Source of the DNA: Panorpa germanica
Lineage: Eukaryota; Arthropoda; Insecta; Mecoptera; Panorpidae
NCBI GenBank assembly: GCA_963678705.1
Contig: OY783219.1
Coordinates: 7,502,001 to 7,566,000, forward strand
Length of the DNA: 64,000 nt
Direction of reading: 5' to 3'
The notes beneath the pieces were generated by a model. It did no database searches, had not been told where the DNA came from, and worked only from the letters and a program-made list of their open reading frames with translations. Of the stretch, positions 23,521-35,947 are shown one piece after another (within the stretch, counting starts at the first letter, position 1; each line of letters starts with the position of its first letter). A program made the position numbers and the translations under genes.

Positions 23521-24055
23521 TTTCTATTCTTATATGTTTGGTACTGAATGTTGTATGGTAGCTCTAAAACGACTCGATATGTTTTTGAAAATTTCATATT
23601 TCGTAGAGAATTTCCTAGAAACCCCAACTAGTAAGCGGTATAAACTAGTTTGCTGTATAACTTTTAATTCGTAAAAGATAGAAAGTTGGAATTTTGCATG
23701 TGTATTATGGTATTTAATGCTGACATTTCTCAAAAATTAGAAATTCAAAAGTTGAAAAAGGGGGGATTAAAGAAATTCAGGGGCCCGGTAGGGAACTTTG
23801 GAGAAAGTTCATATTCTGGATTCTAGAATAATTAAGTATATTATTAATAAAAAAAATTTCAAAATTTCAAAATTTTATTTGGGGGCACGGGGGCAGTATT
23901 TGCCGAGAGTAAAAATTGTGCTATAAAGTTGAAATTTTGTATATAGGAACCTTGGTAACTTATTTACGAATCGAAAAAAAAATTCCCAAATTTTGAAAAA
24001 AAGTTGGTCAAATAACGCATAAATTGAAAAATTATTTTATTATTGTGCGAGTTTA
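23521..24055 (+). repeat. Dispersed repeat family J, longest copy
   Basis: It shares blocks with 8343-8530 (inverted) and 48545-48900. It contains two G-rich runs (GGGGGGATTAAAG, GGGGGCACGGGGGCAG), each followed by a similar AAAxTTGxAATTTTGxATxT block, so the repeat itself looks internally duplicated. No ORF, no termini. Confidence 0.5.
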
Positions 24056-24559
24056 TTATTTCAATTTAAAAATAAAATTAAATATGAAATGTAATTACGA
24101 ATTATTTTATTGGATTCAAATCATACACGCCAAAAAGACGTCGCATTGCGACGGGGGTAAGCACTAGTTTACTTAAATTGGTTTTAACTTTTTTTTTTAA
24201 TTCATACAAAGAAGAGGTGGAGGATGCCGTATGTCATATATGCCGTAATCGTCAGAAGTTAACAGACGTCAGGTAAGCAGTTATCGCAAGCATGTTCGTT
24301 TTACGCAAAGCACAACATATTCGAGTGTGTATTGTGACACACTCTTCAAGGAAAGTATTCCTCACAAATCTGAATTAATTTTTTGCTCCAGAATTTCTAA
24401 AGGGAAATGATTGAAACTTCTTGCAACAGTTGATAAAACTAATTAAACAATTAATACTCAATTCACATCTTCGCTACATCAGTCGTACATCTGTAACCCA
24501 GAATACCAACCCATTTCCGTATCCGTTTTGTTTTTTGTTGATGTCGTCACACAAAACTG

Positions 24560-24910
24560 ATTAGTTTTAGTATTGAACCGGGAATTAACAAATAGACGAT
24601 GCTGGAGTGTAGCAGTCTTCGAGGATGACTCTCACCAAACTAGTAAGCGGTAACCATCGTAAAAAAGACAAACTCGTAGCGCGAGGTTGCGAAACAAAGC
24701 GGAGATGTATGAAAAGTTTTTGAGAGGGTGAGGTGAAAAGGTGGGAATTGGAACATAAGCAACCCCATCGCGTTTATCCTTACACCGTTGTAGCCCTCTA
24801 TCGTTGTCGACGAGTATTTCCCTGCAGTGCAGTTGTACAAGACGTGCTTGTACTTCTTCGATGCGATGTAAGATGCTACTCGTCCTTCCATTTCGTTTAA
24901 AAATCATTAT
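24560..24910 (-). other. GC-richer island with two overlapping open frames, unassigned
   Basis: On the minus strand two frames stay open together: 24907-24632 (91 codons, includes HRIEEVQARLVQLHCREI) and 24891-24640 (83 codons, includes SKKYKHVLYNCTAGK). Neither shows a domain I know. No splice borders decide between them. The base composition differs from the flanks and I found no second copy. It could be an unrecognised exon, a UTR or a single-copy TE piece. The preceding 24056-24560 shows nothing. Confidence 0.2.
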
Positions 24911-25025
24911 GTTTTTTTTTTCTTATATATTTTTTGCTACATTAGCTGTATTCATTAAAATTATAGTATGTATAAAATTTAAGCAGAAAATATATTTAAA
25001 ATGCGATTGAACCCGACTCGATTTT

Positions 25026-25694
25026 GAAGGGTTATATACAGCTAATATTTAAAAAGAAAAAAAAATTCATTTTCATAATGTACATATATTTAACTGCACA
25101 CACAGAAAATTTCAAGTTAATCCGGCGGTTATATTCGAAGTTATGTAAGTTGAATTTTTCTTTTTTACTCTATGTATAATGTATATGTTTATATTCTGAA
25201 AACTATGTTTTTAAAGTCGGTGACCAAGATTTCTCGGAAACGGTTGAACCGATCAGTCTCAAATTTTAACACAAGTTTCTTAAGTATATTTTTTAGTAAT
25301 TAATCGAAGGTTTTTTTCTCACCAATAAATTCTTTTTGTTTTATTAACAATTTAAGGCCAAAATTTTGGTCAAAAATAGATTCTTTTTAGAGAAGCTGCT
25401 ATCTTGTCAAAAAAAAAAATTATTTTGCTTATTACTTCGATTAATTACTAGATTGTACATTACTTTAACGAAATCTGTTTGGTTTCTTCATTTCAGTCCA
25501 GAGATATCGTGGTCACCACAAGATGCCTTTTTTGAGAGGAGCTCCGGGAGATCAGCTATAACAGCTTTAAAATTATTATTTTTATATATATAAAATATTA
25601 AAATACAGTTAAAGGTATGTGCACTAAGTCTTCTCACGAAAAATTCTTAAAAAATCGCTTATTTTAGGCCCAATGACTGTATATAACCCCTTAA
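25026..25694 (+). mobile_element. Family D TTAA-type MITE, copy 1
   Basis: It begins AAGGGTTATATACAGCTAAT and ends GACTGTATATAACCCCTTAA. The terminal repeat is AAGGGGTTATATACAG and the right TTAA is intact. The interior is shared with 38844-39544 and 56573-57229: TCGGTGACCAAGATTTCTC, AACACAAGTTTCTTAAGTAT, TTAAGGCCAAAATTTTG and GAGGAGCTCC-GGGAGATCAG. No conserved ORF. Confidence 0.8.
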
Positions 25695-26394
25695 AATATC
25701 ATATTAATTAATTACTTTTCCTTAATGAACAAAATGTGTCAAACTTACCTGTTGGACGTTATATTTCATTTACAACAACGCCTGAAAAAAATTAAAATAA
25801 GAAATTAGAAAAATTATAAAAAATGAAATTATTATTTCAAATATTTATACATTTTATTTATAGCAATTTTGAATATATATACGTATACACATATACATGT
25901 AAATATATGTGTATATATGTATATATACTATATATATCTATACATCGGTGTGCTTACAAACACAGGAATAGCATGATACAGTCTCTTTATAGATGTGATT
26001 ACATCAGCATTATTATTTCCAGAAAATTCTTCATCATCTAATTTTCTCATAAATTTCATGTTTAGTTTATATAAACAGTTTTTATGATAAATTTACTTTT
26101 GATGCAGAAGACAATGAAGACATTTTTCCAGGATATGAAATATTCTTTTTCTTATTTTAAAATAAATGAATGAAAATACGTATTTAATGATATTATAATA
26201 AGGGGAGCATACTCGTCGCATCGTTATGCATAGAAATTTATAGAATTTTCACTGTAGAGGTAAACTGTCGTAACTGATATGTTGATTATTTCAAGAATTA
26301 AAATCAGCAAATTAATATTTGTTAATATTACAGAAATATTTATTCTTTTAGTTATTGCTGTTTGAAAGCGATACAAGAAAAGCTTATTTTCGAG
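25695..26394. other. No gene recognised
   Basis: AT-rich, with an imperfect TATACATATA-rich stretch at 25875-25945. Frames at 25823-26041 and 26224-26448 have no motif. Confidence 0.35.
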
Positions 26395-26930
26395 CTTATA
26401 CAGATAATATATCATTATTTCTATAATCACTACATGATAAAATAACATTTAAAGAATACTTTGTAAAATTTTCATAAATAAATATCAATAAATGAGCCAT
26501 TGACAGCGAATCTCCGCAGACGTCACAAATAAAAACTCATAACTTATCACTGGATTATTTAAAATCAAAAAAACTAAAATGATTTCATTAGTTGGTAAGT
26601 TTCTGCAAATCAAAATACTGATTTTTCATGAAAAATAGTAGAAACGTTGTCATTTTAAGATACGTTAAAATTAAAAAGAAAAAAACTCGACTGCGTTATT
26701 TCGGCATTTATGCAAAGAAAGGGTGTGCAAAATATTAAAAGGATCGGTGAAGTAGATTTTGAGCTAGAGAGGACACTGTCTCTGAAGAAGCTAATTGTGA
26801 GAAAAACGCGTTTAAAAGTTTCAAAGGCGAAACCAGACCAGAGAGGTGAAGACTTAAAACTCTATATCTCCGACAGCTTTACTCCAATCGACTTCAAATT
26901 TTCACACAATATCAGAATACAATCAGAATA
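26395..26930 (-). repeat. Dispersed repeat family C, copy 2
   Basis: Inverted relative to 1010-1600 and parallel to 43430-43925. Shares CATTGACAGCGAATCTCCGC, CAGAGAGGTGAAGACTTAAA and CTATATCTCCGACAG. The 73-codon plus frame at 26710-26931 is not preserved in the other copies. Confidence 0.65.
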
Positions 26931-27435
26931 ATATCTACTAACATAAATTTGGGATAAAAATTTGAAAACTGATATTTTCGTAGTTAAGGCAGCTTACCTC
27001 TCAATATACCATACACCATTAGTCTTTTAAAGAGCAGTTTTTGATTTTATTGATTGTCCAATATATAAAGCAAAATAATTTTTGATATGTTTTAAATTTA
27101 AAATAATATTTGCTGACTCTTTCACACTACTATAGATATGTTCGTTTGTCTATATGTTTGTCCTTGTTTTACTCTGACTTATATATATTTTCTTTCTTTT
27201 AGGGGTTGATGTTTTAGGGCTGTTTGTATACAAAGCAATTTATTTATACGGATTTATATTTTTTGTCAATAATTTATTTATATTTATAGTTTTTCTAGCT
27301 ATGTTCAGTTTTTTTTTCTAACATTTTTACAAATAAAATATAAATTAATTTAATAAATTGTGAATATTCTGATAGATAATTTAAATGGAATAAGACCTTT
27401 TTAATTAATGAATTTTACTTTATTTTACCAAAAAA

Positions 27436-27715
27436 ATTCAAATAGAAGTTGTAGAACGTCAAAAATCCTTTTAAATGATATATGATATGTTTATATACTA
27501 TAATAGGTTTAAGAAATATAGTAGAATGATATCCGTTGTTTTGAATTTTGACATAAATTGAACTTTACAGCCGTGTATTTCAGTATCTGTCAGATATACA
27601 AAAAAGTGTGGTATGTAGAAATTGTAGGAAATTAAGTTCTCTATTAGATTGATTATAACTATTTTTATCATAAGACGCACTGGTAAAAAGATATTGCCAT
27701 TTTTTCAAGATGGAG
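27436..27715 (+). repeat. Dispersed repeat shared with 48172-48465
   Basis: Shared blocks: AGTTGTAGAACGT, TTTTAAATGATxTATxATxTGTTT, TACTATAATAGGTTTAA, CAGATATACAAAAAA, TAGATTGATxATAACTATTTTTATC and GACGCACTGGTAA. At 48172 this block leads into family J-like sequence, so it may be the left part of the same element. Confidence 0.55.
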
Positions 27716-28230
27716 TCATCAAAATTAAAGCGGGTAACAAAATATTCGGAATTAAATTGTTAAATTCTTGGAACTGGACACAGAAATTATTTTTACTAGC
27801 TAATTTCCAATATACTGTATCTATTAGAGTATTCACAAATTTTTCTTGTATTTCCCTTCTGCCTACTGATGAAGCATACATTTAATTATACATTTGGCCT
27901 ATATTTTTAAAACTACATTTTCATTTTTTTTTTCCCAAAATATGATATGTTGTATTTTATTTTAATATTTGTCATAATTTAATTTTTTTTTTTAAAGGTT
28001 TTTGATATTAAATTAATTTTTCTTATATATCTTTTTATCGCTACAATTATTCGAAGACTTAATTTTGTGAAATATTTTACACATTTTTACAGTTAACTTA
28101 TAGTTTCTTACAGTTTCTTTCTTTCCTTTTTGAAGTAATTGCAGTAACTTTGTGTACCATTTAAACATAAAATATTTTAATATATAATACATTTACATGC
28201 GCTTAAATTAAGCAACGTCAGGTTGCATAA

Positions 28231-28661
28231 GAAAGTCGCATATTATATGTGTAGTTAATTTTACTAGATTGATTTCTAATTTGAAATTTCCCGCGCTTTT
28301 AAGTAAGGTGAAACTAATATCATTATAAAATGTTATATTATGACTTGTCATACGATTCATAGACTATGTAAATATTACGATAGCTAAAATAAATAACGCT
28401 TTATACGTTTAATAAAAACGTATTTTGTATAATTTATTTATAATCATGAACTACATTTTTAACATGGTTGTACTTAATTTCTTTATTTACGTATAGAAAT
28501 TTTTTTTGAAATAAATACACGCATTGACATTTTTGATTGGTCAAATACGTTTGATGCGAGTAGTGTCCGCCTGTGAACGTTTCACTTTACATAACACTGC
28601 TGACGTTAATCACAATTTATTACTAGTAAAATTAACTAACTTCGATACTATGCGACTTTAA
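28231..28661. mobile_element. 430-bp MITE with AAAGTCGCATA termini
   Basis: Left AAAGTCGCATATTATATGTG then AGTTAATTTTACTAG. The right-end reverse complement is AAAGTCGCATAGTATCGAAG then GTTAATTTTACTAG. The interior is non-coding with GC-richer islands (TTTCCCGCGCTTTT, GTCCGCCTGTGAACG). The target duplication is not clear. Confidence 0.6.
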
Positions 28662-31139
28662 ACAGGGTATACAAATATTAAAAACGATTCTGTACAAAAA
28701 TAAAAAACTTTTCATTAATTAATTTATTAATTAATGATTTTCCATAAAATCTAAATAATATTTGAATAAATTATGAATTATGAAAAAATGAATTATTTTT
28801 TTTATAATTTAATTTATGTAACGTCGGCCTATTTCCGATGCTGAGTTCTATCGTCATCGATATCCTGCTATGTTTTTGTGATGTCGTGTTCTCATATACG
28901 TGAATTACACCGCTGCCTGATAAGTTCATGAGTATGTATATACATAATTAATTTAATTTAATACCAATCTAACCCAAGAATACAATGCTCTATATATCAA
29001 CAAAAATTAATTGATTGAAACCAGATATATCAATGCTACACTTGGCTTTTGACTTTAGAAGATTACCAGCAAAAATTTCATAATTTGATTTAAATAAAAA
29101 AAAAATTGTATACAACTTTATTATTATATTAAAAATTAACGTTCTGTGTGTTCAAAGTATCGCTTTGTAATTAAGTTTAACTCAGGAAGTCTGTTCCAGT
29201 GTGAAAGTAGTCTGAGAAATACGAATTTATTATATCACTGTATAATCTTAACAATCTTGACTATAACGGACTTGACTATATGGAAAATCATTAATTCGAA
29301 TACGTAATATATACATTGTAAAGTAAACTAGGCGAAAAAATGTTTTAGACGCCTCTTTCTTATACTAGAGGCACACTGCGAAATTTGTATCTAACTGCGC
29401 GCCTTTTAAATCAGCCGAATGTGTGTACACTTTTATAATTCAATGTATTACAGAATTACGGATTAATTTCCGCATTATTCTTTTCCGCAATGCAGCCTTA
29501 GTTTAAGGTAAAGGCTTCTTTCGACCAGTTTCTCCTACAGTGTACATACATTTGTGCGTTCACTTCAGCGAAATTAACATATCTTCCAAAAATAAAGCAA
29601 AAGGAAACTAATAAACTTTTTATTACATAGTCTAAAGTTCTTTTCACCCAAACTACTGTTAATAAACAATAAAACATACATCGTTAATTAATTAAGATAT
29701 TAACCCCGCCCACTCATCAATTATTTAAATAGTTTTCAAGCAAAGATTTACCCAAATCACTTGTCATTATTTCCCACCATTTCACAAAATATTTATTAAT
29801 TGATTTACAAGTTTTCATTGCATTTCCTTTTCCGACACTTTCTTTTTATTTTAGCACATGTACTATTAACAATTTATTGTTTATATATTTTTTTATAACT
29901 TTACAAATATCATTTACATTATCACCTAATATTTATTTTCACTTTTCCAGTTTGATTTTATTATATTTTCAATGTTGTTTCCAACTGTTAGCTGCTTGGA
30001 AAATAAACAAATGAATAATTATTACAGTGGTATGAGCTTTAAGCTCTCTATTTACATAAAAGCTGAAGCTCAGTCCTTGCATAAATATATTATCACACTA
30101 CATATAAAGCTTTGTTGGACATATAATTTTACGTAAATATATTTTAATTAAATTGTAATAATCAAATCTATTTACACATGCTATAGAAATTAGAAAGCAG
30201 AAAGCAAAAACTAAAAAATGTATATAAAAATTAAATGGTAAGTGCATCACTTGGGAACGCCTGGACCGATTTGACTAATTGCATATTTAAATGTTCCCAA
30301 ATATCTGAAGGAGGGTTTTAAGGAAACCAAAACGGGAAAATTTGCCCAGAAACTAATAATTTTTTTGAAAAAACTGAAAGTACTTTAGTTTATGGGATTT
30401 TTGGTATTAATTTTCACAAATATCGTTTGACAGCTGATTGTCAAATTGTGAATCAAGCTAATAGTGAGGAAATATTCATTCAGATGTTTATTTTTAGTTT
30501 AATTGTGGAAAAAATTATTGAAATCTGGACAGGACAATGTCTGTCTTTCAGGTAAATAAATTTTTAAACAGTTTTACATGTTACTAGTTTGTTACAAGCT
30601 AATTTCAAGATTCATTTTCTATATGATAATGCAAAGTTACACAAACACTTTACGCTATATCAGATTTTATTAAAGTATCTAATGCAGTTAAGCAAGCAGT
30701 GTTGAAATATAATATTTTAAAAAGTCTCACTCAACATTTAAGCCACGCATTCTTAAATACTTCGCAAGCACACTAAGGTATCATTCCCACATTCTGTTTT
30801 AGTTTTAATTTTATGTTTTAGTTGCAAAACATAAGATTGTAACTGCTCGCTTTCTGATTTATATGGTTCCGACTCGAATGGAGTTTTTGGTATGTATTAC
30901 GGTCTGTATTAGAGTCTTAAAGGTGCTCGTTACGAGTCACGAACACCGGCTAGGGCATTTACAATTTATATTCATGCAATAAGCTCTAATCTAACAAAAA
31001 TAAGAAGAAAAATGTATCAGTATTACCTTTATAGTGAACATCTCGGTACATGGTTGGACAGACTTTTCCTCCCTAAAAATTAAAAAAAATTATTTTCATA
31101 TATTTTATTGATATATTCTTTTAAACTGGAAATAGTTAG
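28662..31139. other. No gene; possible relics
   Basis: Long AT-rich stretch. 30240-30560 holds GGGAACGCCTGGACCGATTT and later CAGGACAATGTCTGTC, phrases I associate with widespread insect dispersed repeats of uncertain class. 29364-29505 has weakly inverted GGCACACTGCG/CGCAATGCAGCC ends. No CA10 terminal exon was found here. Confidence 0.35.
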
Positions 31140-31640
31140 TTTTAATTCATTACTACTATTAATTGGATGAAGATGAAGGGAAGCAGGAGAAAGAAAGAAG
31201 TAGCGAGGAAACAGATAAACTTCAGCCCAGAAAGATAGACTAGGGAAGAGACCAGTACAGAAGGAAGACTAGGGAAAATGAAGGAAGAGAATCAAGAGAA
31301 GAAGAAGCAGAAAGTATATATATAAAATCCATATATAAAATCCAGTTATCTGGTCCAGCTTGTTATCTAGTTTGCATGGGGAACATGAAGAGAGAGGGTC
31401 AAGAGAAGAAGAAGCAGAAAGCACTTTTTGGAAGTACTAAAAGTCTAAAATAATTTTTTTTTAGTTTTAATAAATAAATTAAGTTTAGTTTTAAGAAAAT
31501 AATTAGTTTTAAATAAAATTAGTAAGTTTAGTTTTAAGACTAAATTGTTAAGATAGGAATGAAATGTAACAAGAAATAGAATACGGTAGATTTTAAAGCC
31601 GAAAGGCACACACAATTAACAATAAATAATAAATAATAGT
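31140..31640 (+). mobile_element. LINE 3' region (family T), upstream member of a tandem
   Basis: Purine-rich decayed end followed by GAAGAAGAAGCAGAAAGCAC, TGGAAGTACTAAAAGTC, TTTAGTTTTAA repeats and a 3' tail with GCCGAAAGGCACACACAATT and AATAAATAATAAATAATAG. The same GAAGAAGAAGCAGAAAGCAC block also occurs at 31297-31316 and after the coding fragment at 31683-31961. Confidence 0.6.
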
Positions 31641-31654
31641 ACTATAAATTATAA

Positions 31655-32105
31655 AAGATATAAGAGGTTATGGGAAAATAATGTGCCTCAGTACCTTATA
31701 GAAAAAGACATAAAACACATAAGAAGAACAGCAAGGTTTAGATTGGGAAATGAGGAAAAAGGAAACAGATACTGGGAAAAGAGTGAGGAAAGAAAGTGTA
31801 GAATGTGTGGAGCGGAGGACGAAACACTGGAGCACATTAAGTTTGAGTGTAAGGAAAAAGTAGCAAGCGAAAGGAATATTGGCCAGCTATTAAAGGGATG
31901 CAGTGAAGGAAAGAGGTGGATGGCGGAAATAGTAAGAAGGAAAGGAAAAACAGGAGAATAAATAAGCTGGTGGAGAATAGTAGAGAGGGTCAAAAGAAGA
32001 AGAAGCAGAAAGCACTTTTGGAAGTAGTAAAAGTCGAGAAGATTTTAAGTTTATTTTAAGTTTAGTTTTAAGTTTGGAATAATAAGAGGTGTCATATATT
32101 TTGGC
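31655..32105 (+). mobile_element. LINE (family T) reverse-transcriptase ORF C-terminus and 3' UTR
   Basis: A 92-codon frame at 31683-31961 begins MPQYLIEKDIKHIRRTARFR, then LGNEEKGNRYWEK and CRMCGAEDETLEHIKFEC, a C-x2-C-x7-H-x4-C knuckle. The order PQYL...ARFRLGNE...C-x2-CG...ET-EH...C marks the C-terminal tail of insect non-LTR ORF2 proteins. The endonuclease and RT domains are absent (5' truncation). It follows directly, head to tail, after the 3' tail of another copy. The minus frame 31688-31993 is its antisense. Confidence 0.87.
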
Positions 32106-32524
32106 GAATAAAATTGACCTGCTAGATCAGGCGAGTCCTACTAAATGTAGGAAAAAATTTACAATCAACAAAGATAAGTATATATTTAATGTAAACTATT
32201 CTCAGAAGATTAACTTATTCGTAAAAAACCAATGGCGGCTATTTGCCAGATGATATATTTCATATTTAGTCGTAGAGTACCATTTTAATCAACAGCAAAT
32301 TTTTACTTTAATCCAAAGTACAAACATTTAGGTTCCAAATGGAATACAGTATTTGCCAAATGTCACTGCAATGACGGTTGTATGTTCACAGTTAAATAAT
32401 GGTGCTAAATTTAAAATAACTGTATGTTATCTGTTTTTTTTTAATAATTGAACATGAAACCTTTAATTAAAAAACTAAATATATTTAACCACAATATTAT
32501 AATAATAATTAGAACGTATTTTAC

Positions 32525-32656
32525 CTGTTTTCCTTTAAAATCAATATTTGTGCGAACAGGACGATGCCAGAGCGGCTGAGGAGGTCTGTAATTGTTCCCC
32601 AAAGGAGCCTTTGGGTGTTCTGGACCCCCCTGCATAAGCCTTCTTAATGCATGCAA
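32525..32656 (-). CDS. CA10: Carbonic anhydrase-related protein 10-like, internal exon near the C-terminus
   Basis: The acceptor TTTGTTCCAG and donor GTAAAA bracket 132 bases, exactly 44 codons in phase 0. The peptide starts LHALRRLMQGG and ends RPVRTNIDFKGKQ. It continues KQQ from the exon at 53941-53787, across a 21.1-kb intron. The helix xxLRxLxQ, the NNYRPPQPL segment and the R-x-x-RTNIDF strand correspond to the last part of the CA domain in CA10/CA11 proteins (vertebrate form: DNFRPVQPLNNR...RTNINF). A short tail, usually with a Cys-Pro pair, should follow but was not located in 1-32524. The read-through frame past the donor gives a hydrophobic, isoleucine-rich tail and is not credible coding. 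Confidence 0.92.
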
Positions 32657-32700
32657 CTGGAACAAAAGAGGATAACTTATATTTGAAATTCCCATACCAA

Positions 32701-33436
32701 CCTGAGTAATAATTAAATAGTATAATATATTTATAAATAAGAACTGCTACGGTAGCTGCTACGGTAACTGCTACGCCAATGGGACAGAGATACCCATGCG
32801 GAAAACAGAAATACACCCAGGAATTTATATTTATTATTTAAGATTCCATGGTTTAGAGGTTGCGAAGGAGAGAGATGGATATATACATAGTACATTTTAA
32901 TATGTTACAGCATTTTTATATTTTTTCTATGTGACATTTTGCAAGGTAATGACGTTTTTACAATGATCCAGATTTAAATATGAATCGTTAAGTGGTTAAA
33001 AAGATCGTGTTACTTGTTTACTAATTAGTAAAGACCTGTTCAGAAAATGTAACGCTTTAACTAGCTTATAGTAAGCTAGCAAGTATGAGCCTTGCTCGGC
33101 AAGACAATTTCTATATGGGAAGTAGATTTAAACAGATAGTTTATTAATCCTTATATAATAATTGTGAGTTTTGTAGATTTGTTTATGTATATAGTTCGAA
33201 TATTTGTTTATTTTTGAATTGTTTATCATTTGGTTATTTATTCTTATGCCAGTGAGGGAATACATTTATTTTATCTTCAGGAACTGAGTGAGTGTTAAGA
33301 GTTTACGATCTAACTACCTCGGTCAGCTAGAGTACATGCCTGGGATTTGATGTGGGAAATGCAATGGATATTCATTTTATTATTAGTTCTGTTTATTTTG
33401 TGAACTAAAGTTGGGTTGTTTATTATAACATATATA
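32701..33436. other. No gene; CTGCTACGG tandem
   Basis: Three 12-base units (CTGCTACGGTAG, CTGCTACGGTAA, CTGCTACGCCAA) lie at 32746-32781. A short repeat at 33058-33125 matches 18716-18790. Otherwise AT-rich and unassigned. Confidence 0.45.
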
Positions 33437-34131
33437 GGGTGTCCCAAAATTCAACGATAAGCGGGCACCAGAAGGTGGTCTTGCTCATGAATACACGAGA
33501 AAAAAAGAAAAAAAAATTTTTATCTCATTTTGTTTAGGAATTAGAAAAACAAATAATTTTTTTTCGAAAATTGAAACACCTTAAGATGTTTTTAACTACC
33601 ATGACCACAATTTTTCAAATATTTCTGATTTTCTTTTAGATAAGATAACTATCGAAAGGTAACTATCAAAAACAACAATTTATGAAATATGGTTCTTTTT
33701 TGTTGTAGCTAGTTTTCCAGGAGTATTTTTATTATACCATTTTGGAATCTTGAATAGTTGTGCCTATTTTTAAAAAACACTTTCCATAGTAGTGTTCATA
33801 CTTTTTTTTTACACCAGGATGAGTTAAAGTGGGCTGAAAGCAAAAATCTTTAAAAAATTTAGGGGAAAAAAAAATTTGAATTGATTTTTGTGTAAAAACT
33901 ACTAGCATTCTGGGATTTTTAATGGTTGTGGTGGATAACAGTGCTACTTAGGTTGCCGATACAAAAAACAAAACAAAAACATTTGAAAAATGGTGGTCAT
34001 GGTAGTTAAAACCATCTTAAGGTGTTTTTGTAATTTCAAAACAAAATAAGATAATTTCTTTTTTTTTTCTCGAGTAGTCATGGGCATGTCCACCCTCTGG
34101 TGCCCGGTTATCGTTGAATTTTGGGACACGT

Positions 34132-34132
<1 letters not shown>
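33437..34132. mobile_element. Mariner-type foldback element with about 170-bp inverted arms
   Basis: Left GGGTGTCCCAAAATTCAACG, right-end reverse complement CGTGTCCCAAAATTCAACG. Both continue with ATAAxCGGGCACCAGA-GGTGG, CATGA-TAC-CGAGAAAAAAA and further to CACCTTAAGATG, AACTACCATGACCAC and ATTTTTCAAAT. The arms span 33437-33625 and about 33965-34132. It sits in TA-rich DNA (TATATA left, TATATA right). No transposase. The GGGTGTCCCAAAA terminus and TA target fit mariner. Confidence 0.82.
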
Positions 34133-34179
<47 letters not shown>

Positions 34180-34190
34180 TATATATACAT
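34133..34190. repeat. (TA)n tract beginning at the element border
   Basis: About 45 bases of TA, then imperfect TA, starting exactly where the foldback's right TA target dinucleotide would be. Confidence 0.93.
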
Positions 34191-35449
34191 ATTGTTTGAC
34201 CACTATGGAAATTTTGAATCCAATATGGTTATTACATTATATACAACAATAAAGAGTATATATATACTGTAGTATATAAATACTTAACTATGGTATATGT
34301 AATCAGCTTGTGCTTTTCACAAGTAGAAAGCTAAAGTAATACACAAGGGCCTCACAAGTGGAAATAACTGGCCCGTGGTAATTGTAGAGTAGCGATGGAA
34401 GCGGTAAACAAATACCACTACCACTGGTAATCAATATGATCGAATATTACAGATTACAATACTGTTTTGATAATTATATTGGAGATTACATGTGTACATA
34501 CACCTATTCTGATATTACAATTATTACCGTTGTACTTTAGAGATTATAACACAACAAACAAATATATTTAACATATGTTATACATGTCATAACAAGTGAT
34601 GGAATAAATGTGTTCAATAATATGAATTTAATACGTTAATATCTAGCAGATTAAACTTTAATAATGTATATAAATATTTTTGAATTTATTTAACATATCT
34701 ATATTAATTCTATTACTTTTGTTTAAGTGTAAGTAATACATGTTGCTTCATATTTAACTGCCTTACTTACTTACGTTGTTCACTAATGTATCACAGTAAT
34801 TTATTTACCTGCAATGAAATGGTTGTTGTACCAGAACAAGTATCTACAAGTAATGAATAGTGCATTTAATTAGTATCAACAAATGAATTAGTTCTGGGAA
34901 GCGAGGTCGGCACGGCGCGTTGTAGCTGCGCGCCCCATTACTTCGCAGTGTATTTCATGGCGTTTTAGTTCTACACTTTGAAGACTAGAATGCGTATGTA
35001 TAGACTTATAAGTTAATTAAACTGGCATATTTTATTGATTTATCATCCAAATGTAAAAGAACACTAGGTAATAAAAATAATTCATTTAATTATGTCCATT
35101 AATGTCAAGGAGTAACAATATTTTCTTAAGCTCGCTTGAATAACTTGTCATTTGCTGCTCCACCGTTTGGACAGGGATGCGTACTTTAATTTGGTTATCA
35201 TTTGACATTTTTTAAATGTTCTTTGTTATTGATAGGACGTTGACATCTCGAGTTGTAGGAATAAAACAATGTGGCCAACCGGTAATTAATTATTTTTTGC
35301 ATTAATAAAATAACGTCTTTTTTAAATTTAACAACGATTTTTTATTTGGAATACAAAAGGTTATTGAAATATTTATTTTTAATTAAAAATCAAAATTAAT
35401 TATTTGAACTTTAGTGTACTGTATATAACATTTTAAGGGTGTTTAAAAT

Positions 35450-35452
<3 letters not shown>
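34191..35452. other. No gene recognised
   Basis: AT-rich. A GC-rich patch at 34885-34965 (GGTCGGCACGGCGCGTTG, GCTGCGCGCCCC) stands out but has no ORF or repeat partner that I saw. Confidence 0.35.
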
Positions 35453-35523
<71 letters not shown>

Positions 35524-35575
35524 TTAAGTGCTAATAACTAGCGAAAGTTGATGCAATCAAATAAACATTATGAAA
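35453..35575. repeat. (TA)n tract plus short repeat O
   Basis: 67 bases of TA, then TTGTTTTAAGTGCTAATAAC and GTTGATGCA, also found at 15785-15835 and 42473-42515. In all three places a TATA-rich run lies on the same side. Confidence 0.8.
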
Positions 35576-35947
35576 ATAAATATATTACACTATAAAAAAG
35601 CTGCTATTGTATTTTTTAATCATTGTTTAGGTTTGTTTAAAATATAAACATTAATAGATGTTTATCCTGAAACAATAAAATGAACATTATTTAAATGGTA
35701 AAATTAAACTACACATCTTCATGCACTTGGGTATAATTCATTTAAATTTTAACCCATGAAACAACCCTCCAGCCAGAGGTGGAAATTATAGTAGGGTAAA
35801 TTACACCCTAAAACTTGTTTGTGAAACAGGACCGTTACGGAGAAACCTTCATATATATAAATAAATATTTAAATTCAGTATTAGGGTTAAAATATATTTA
35901 AATTTGTATGTATGCTATTACTTAAGATAAATTGGTCATTTTAGTAC

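Noticed and set aside
24600..24640. A plus-strand start exon reading MTLTKL followed by GTAAGC
   Set aside because: Six codons and one donor-like site are not enough, and no acceptor-linked continuation was found.
26710..26931. 73-codon frame as a gene
   Set aside because: Part of repeat family C, and the frame is broken in the other two copies.
31688..31993. 101-residue minus-strand frame
   Set aside because: Antisense of the well-supported LINE frame at 31683-31961.
32441..32524. C-terminal extension of the CA10-like protein by reading through the donor at 32524
   Set aside because: GTAAAA is a usable donor at the exact end of family homology, and the read-through peptide is isoleucine-rich low-complexity intron translation.
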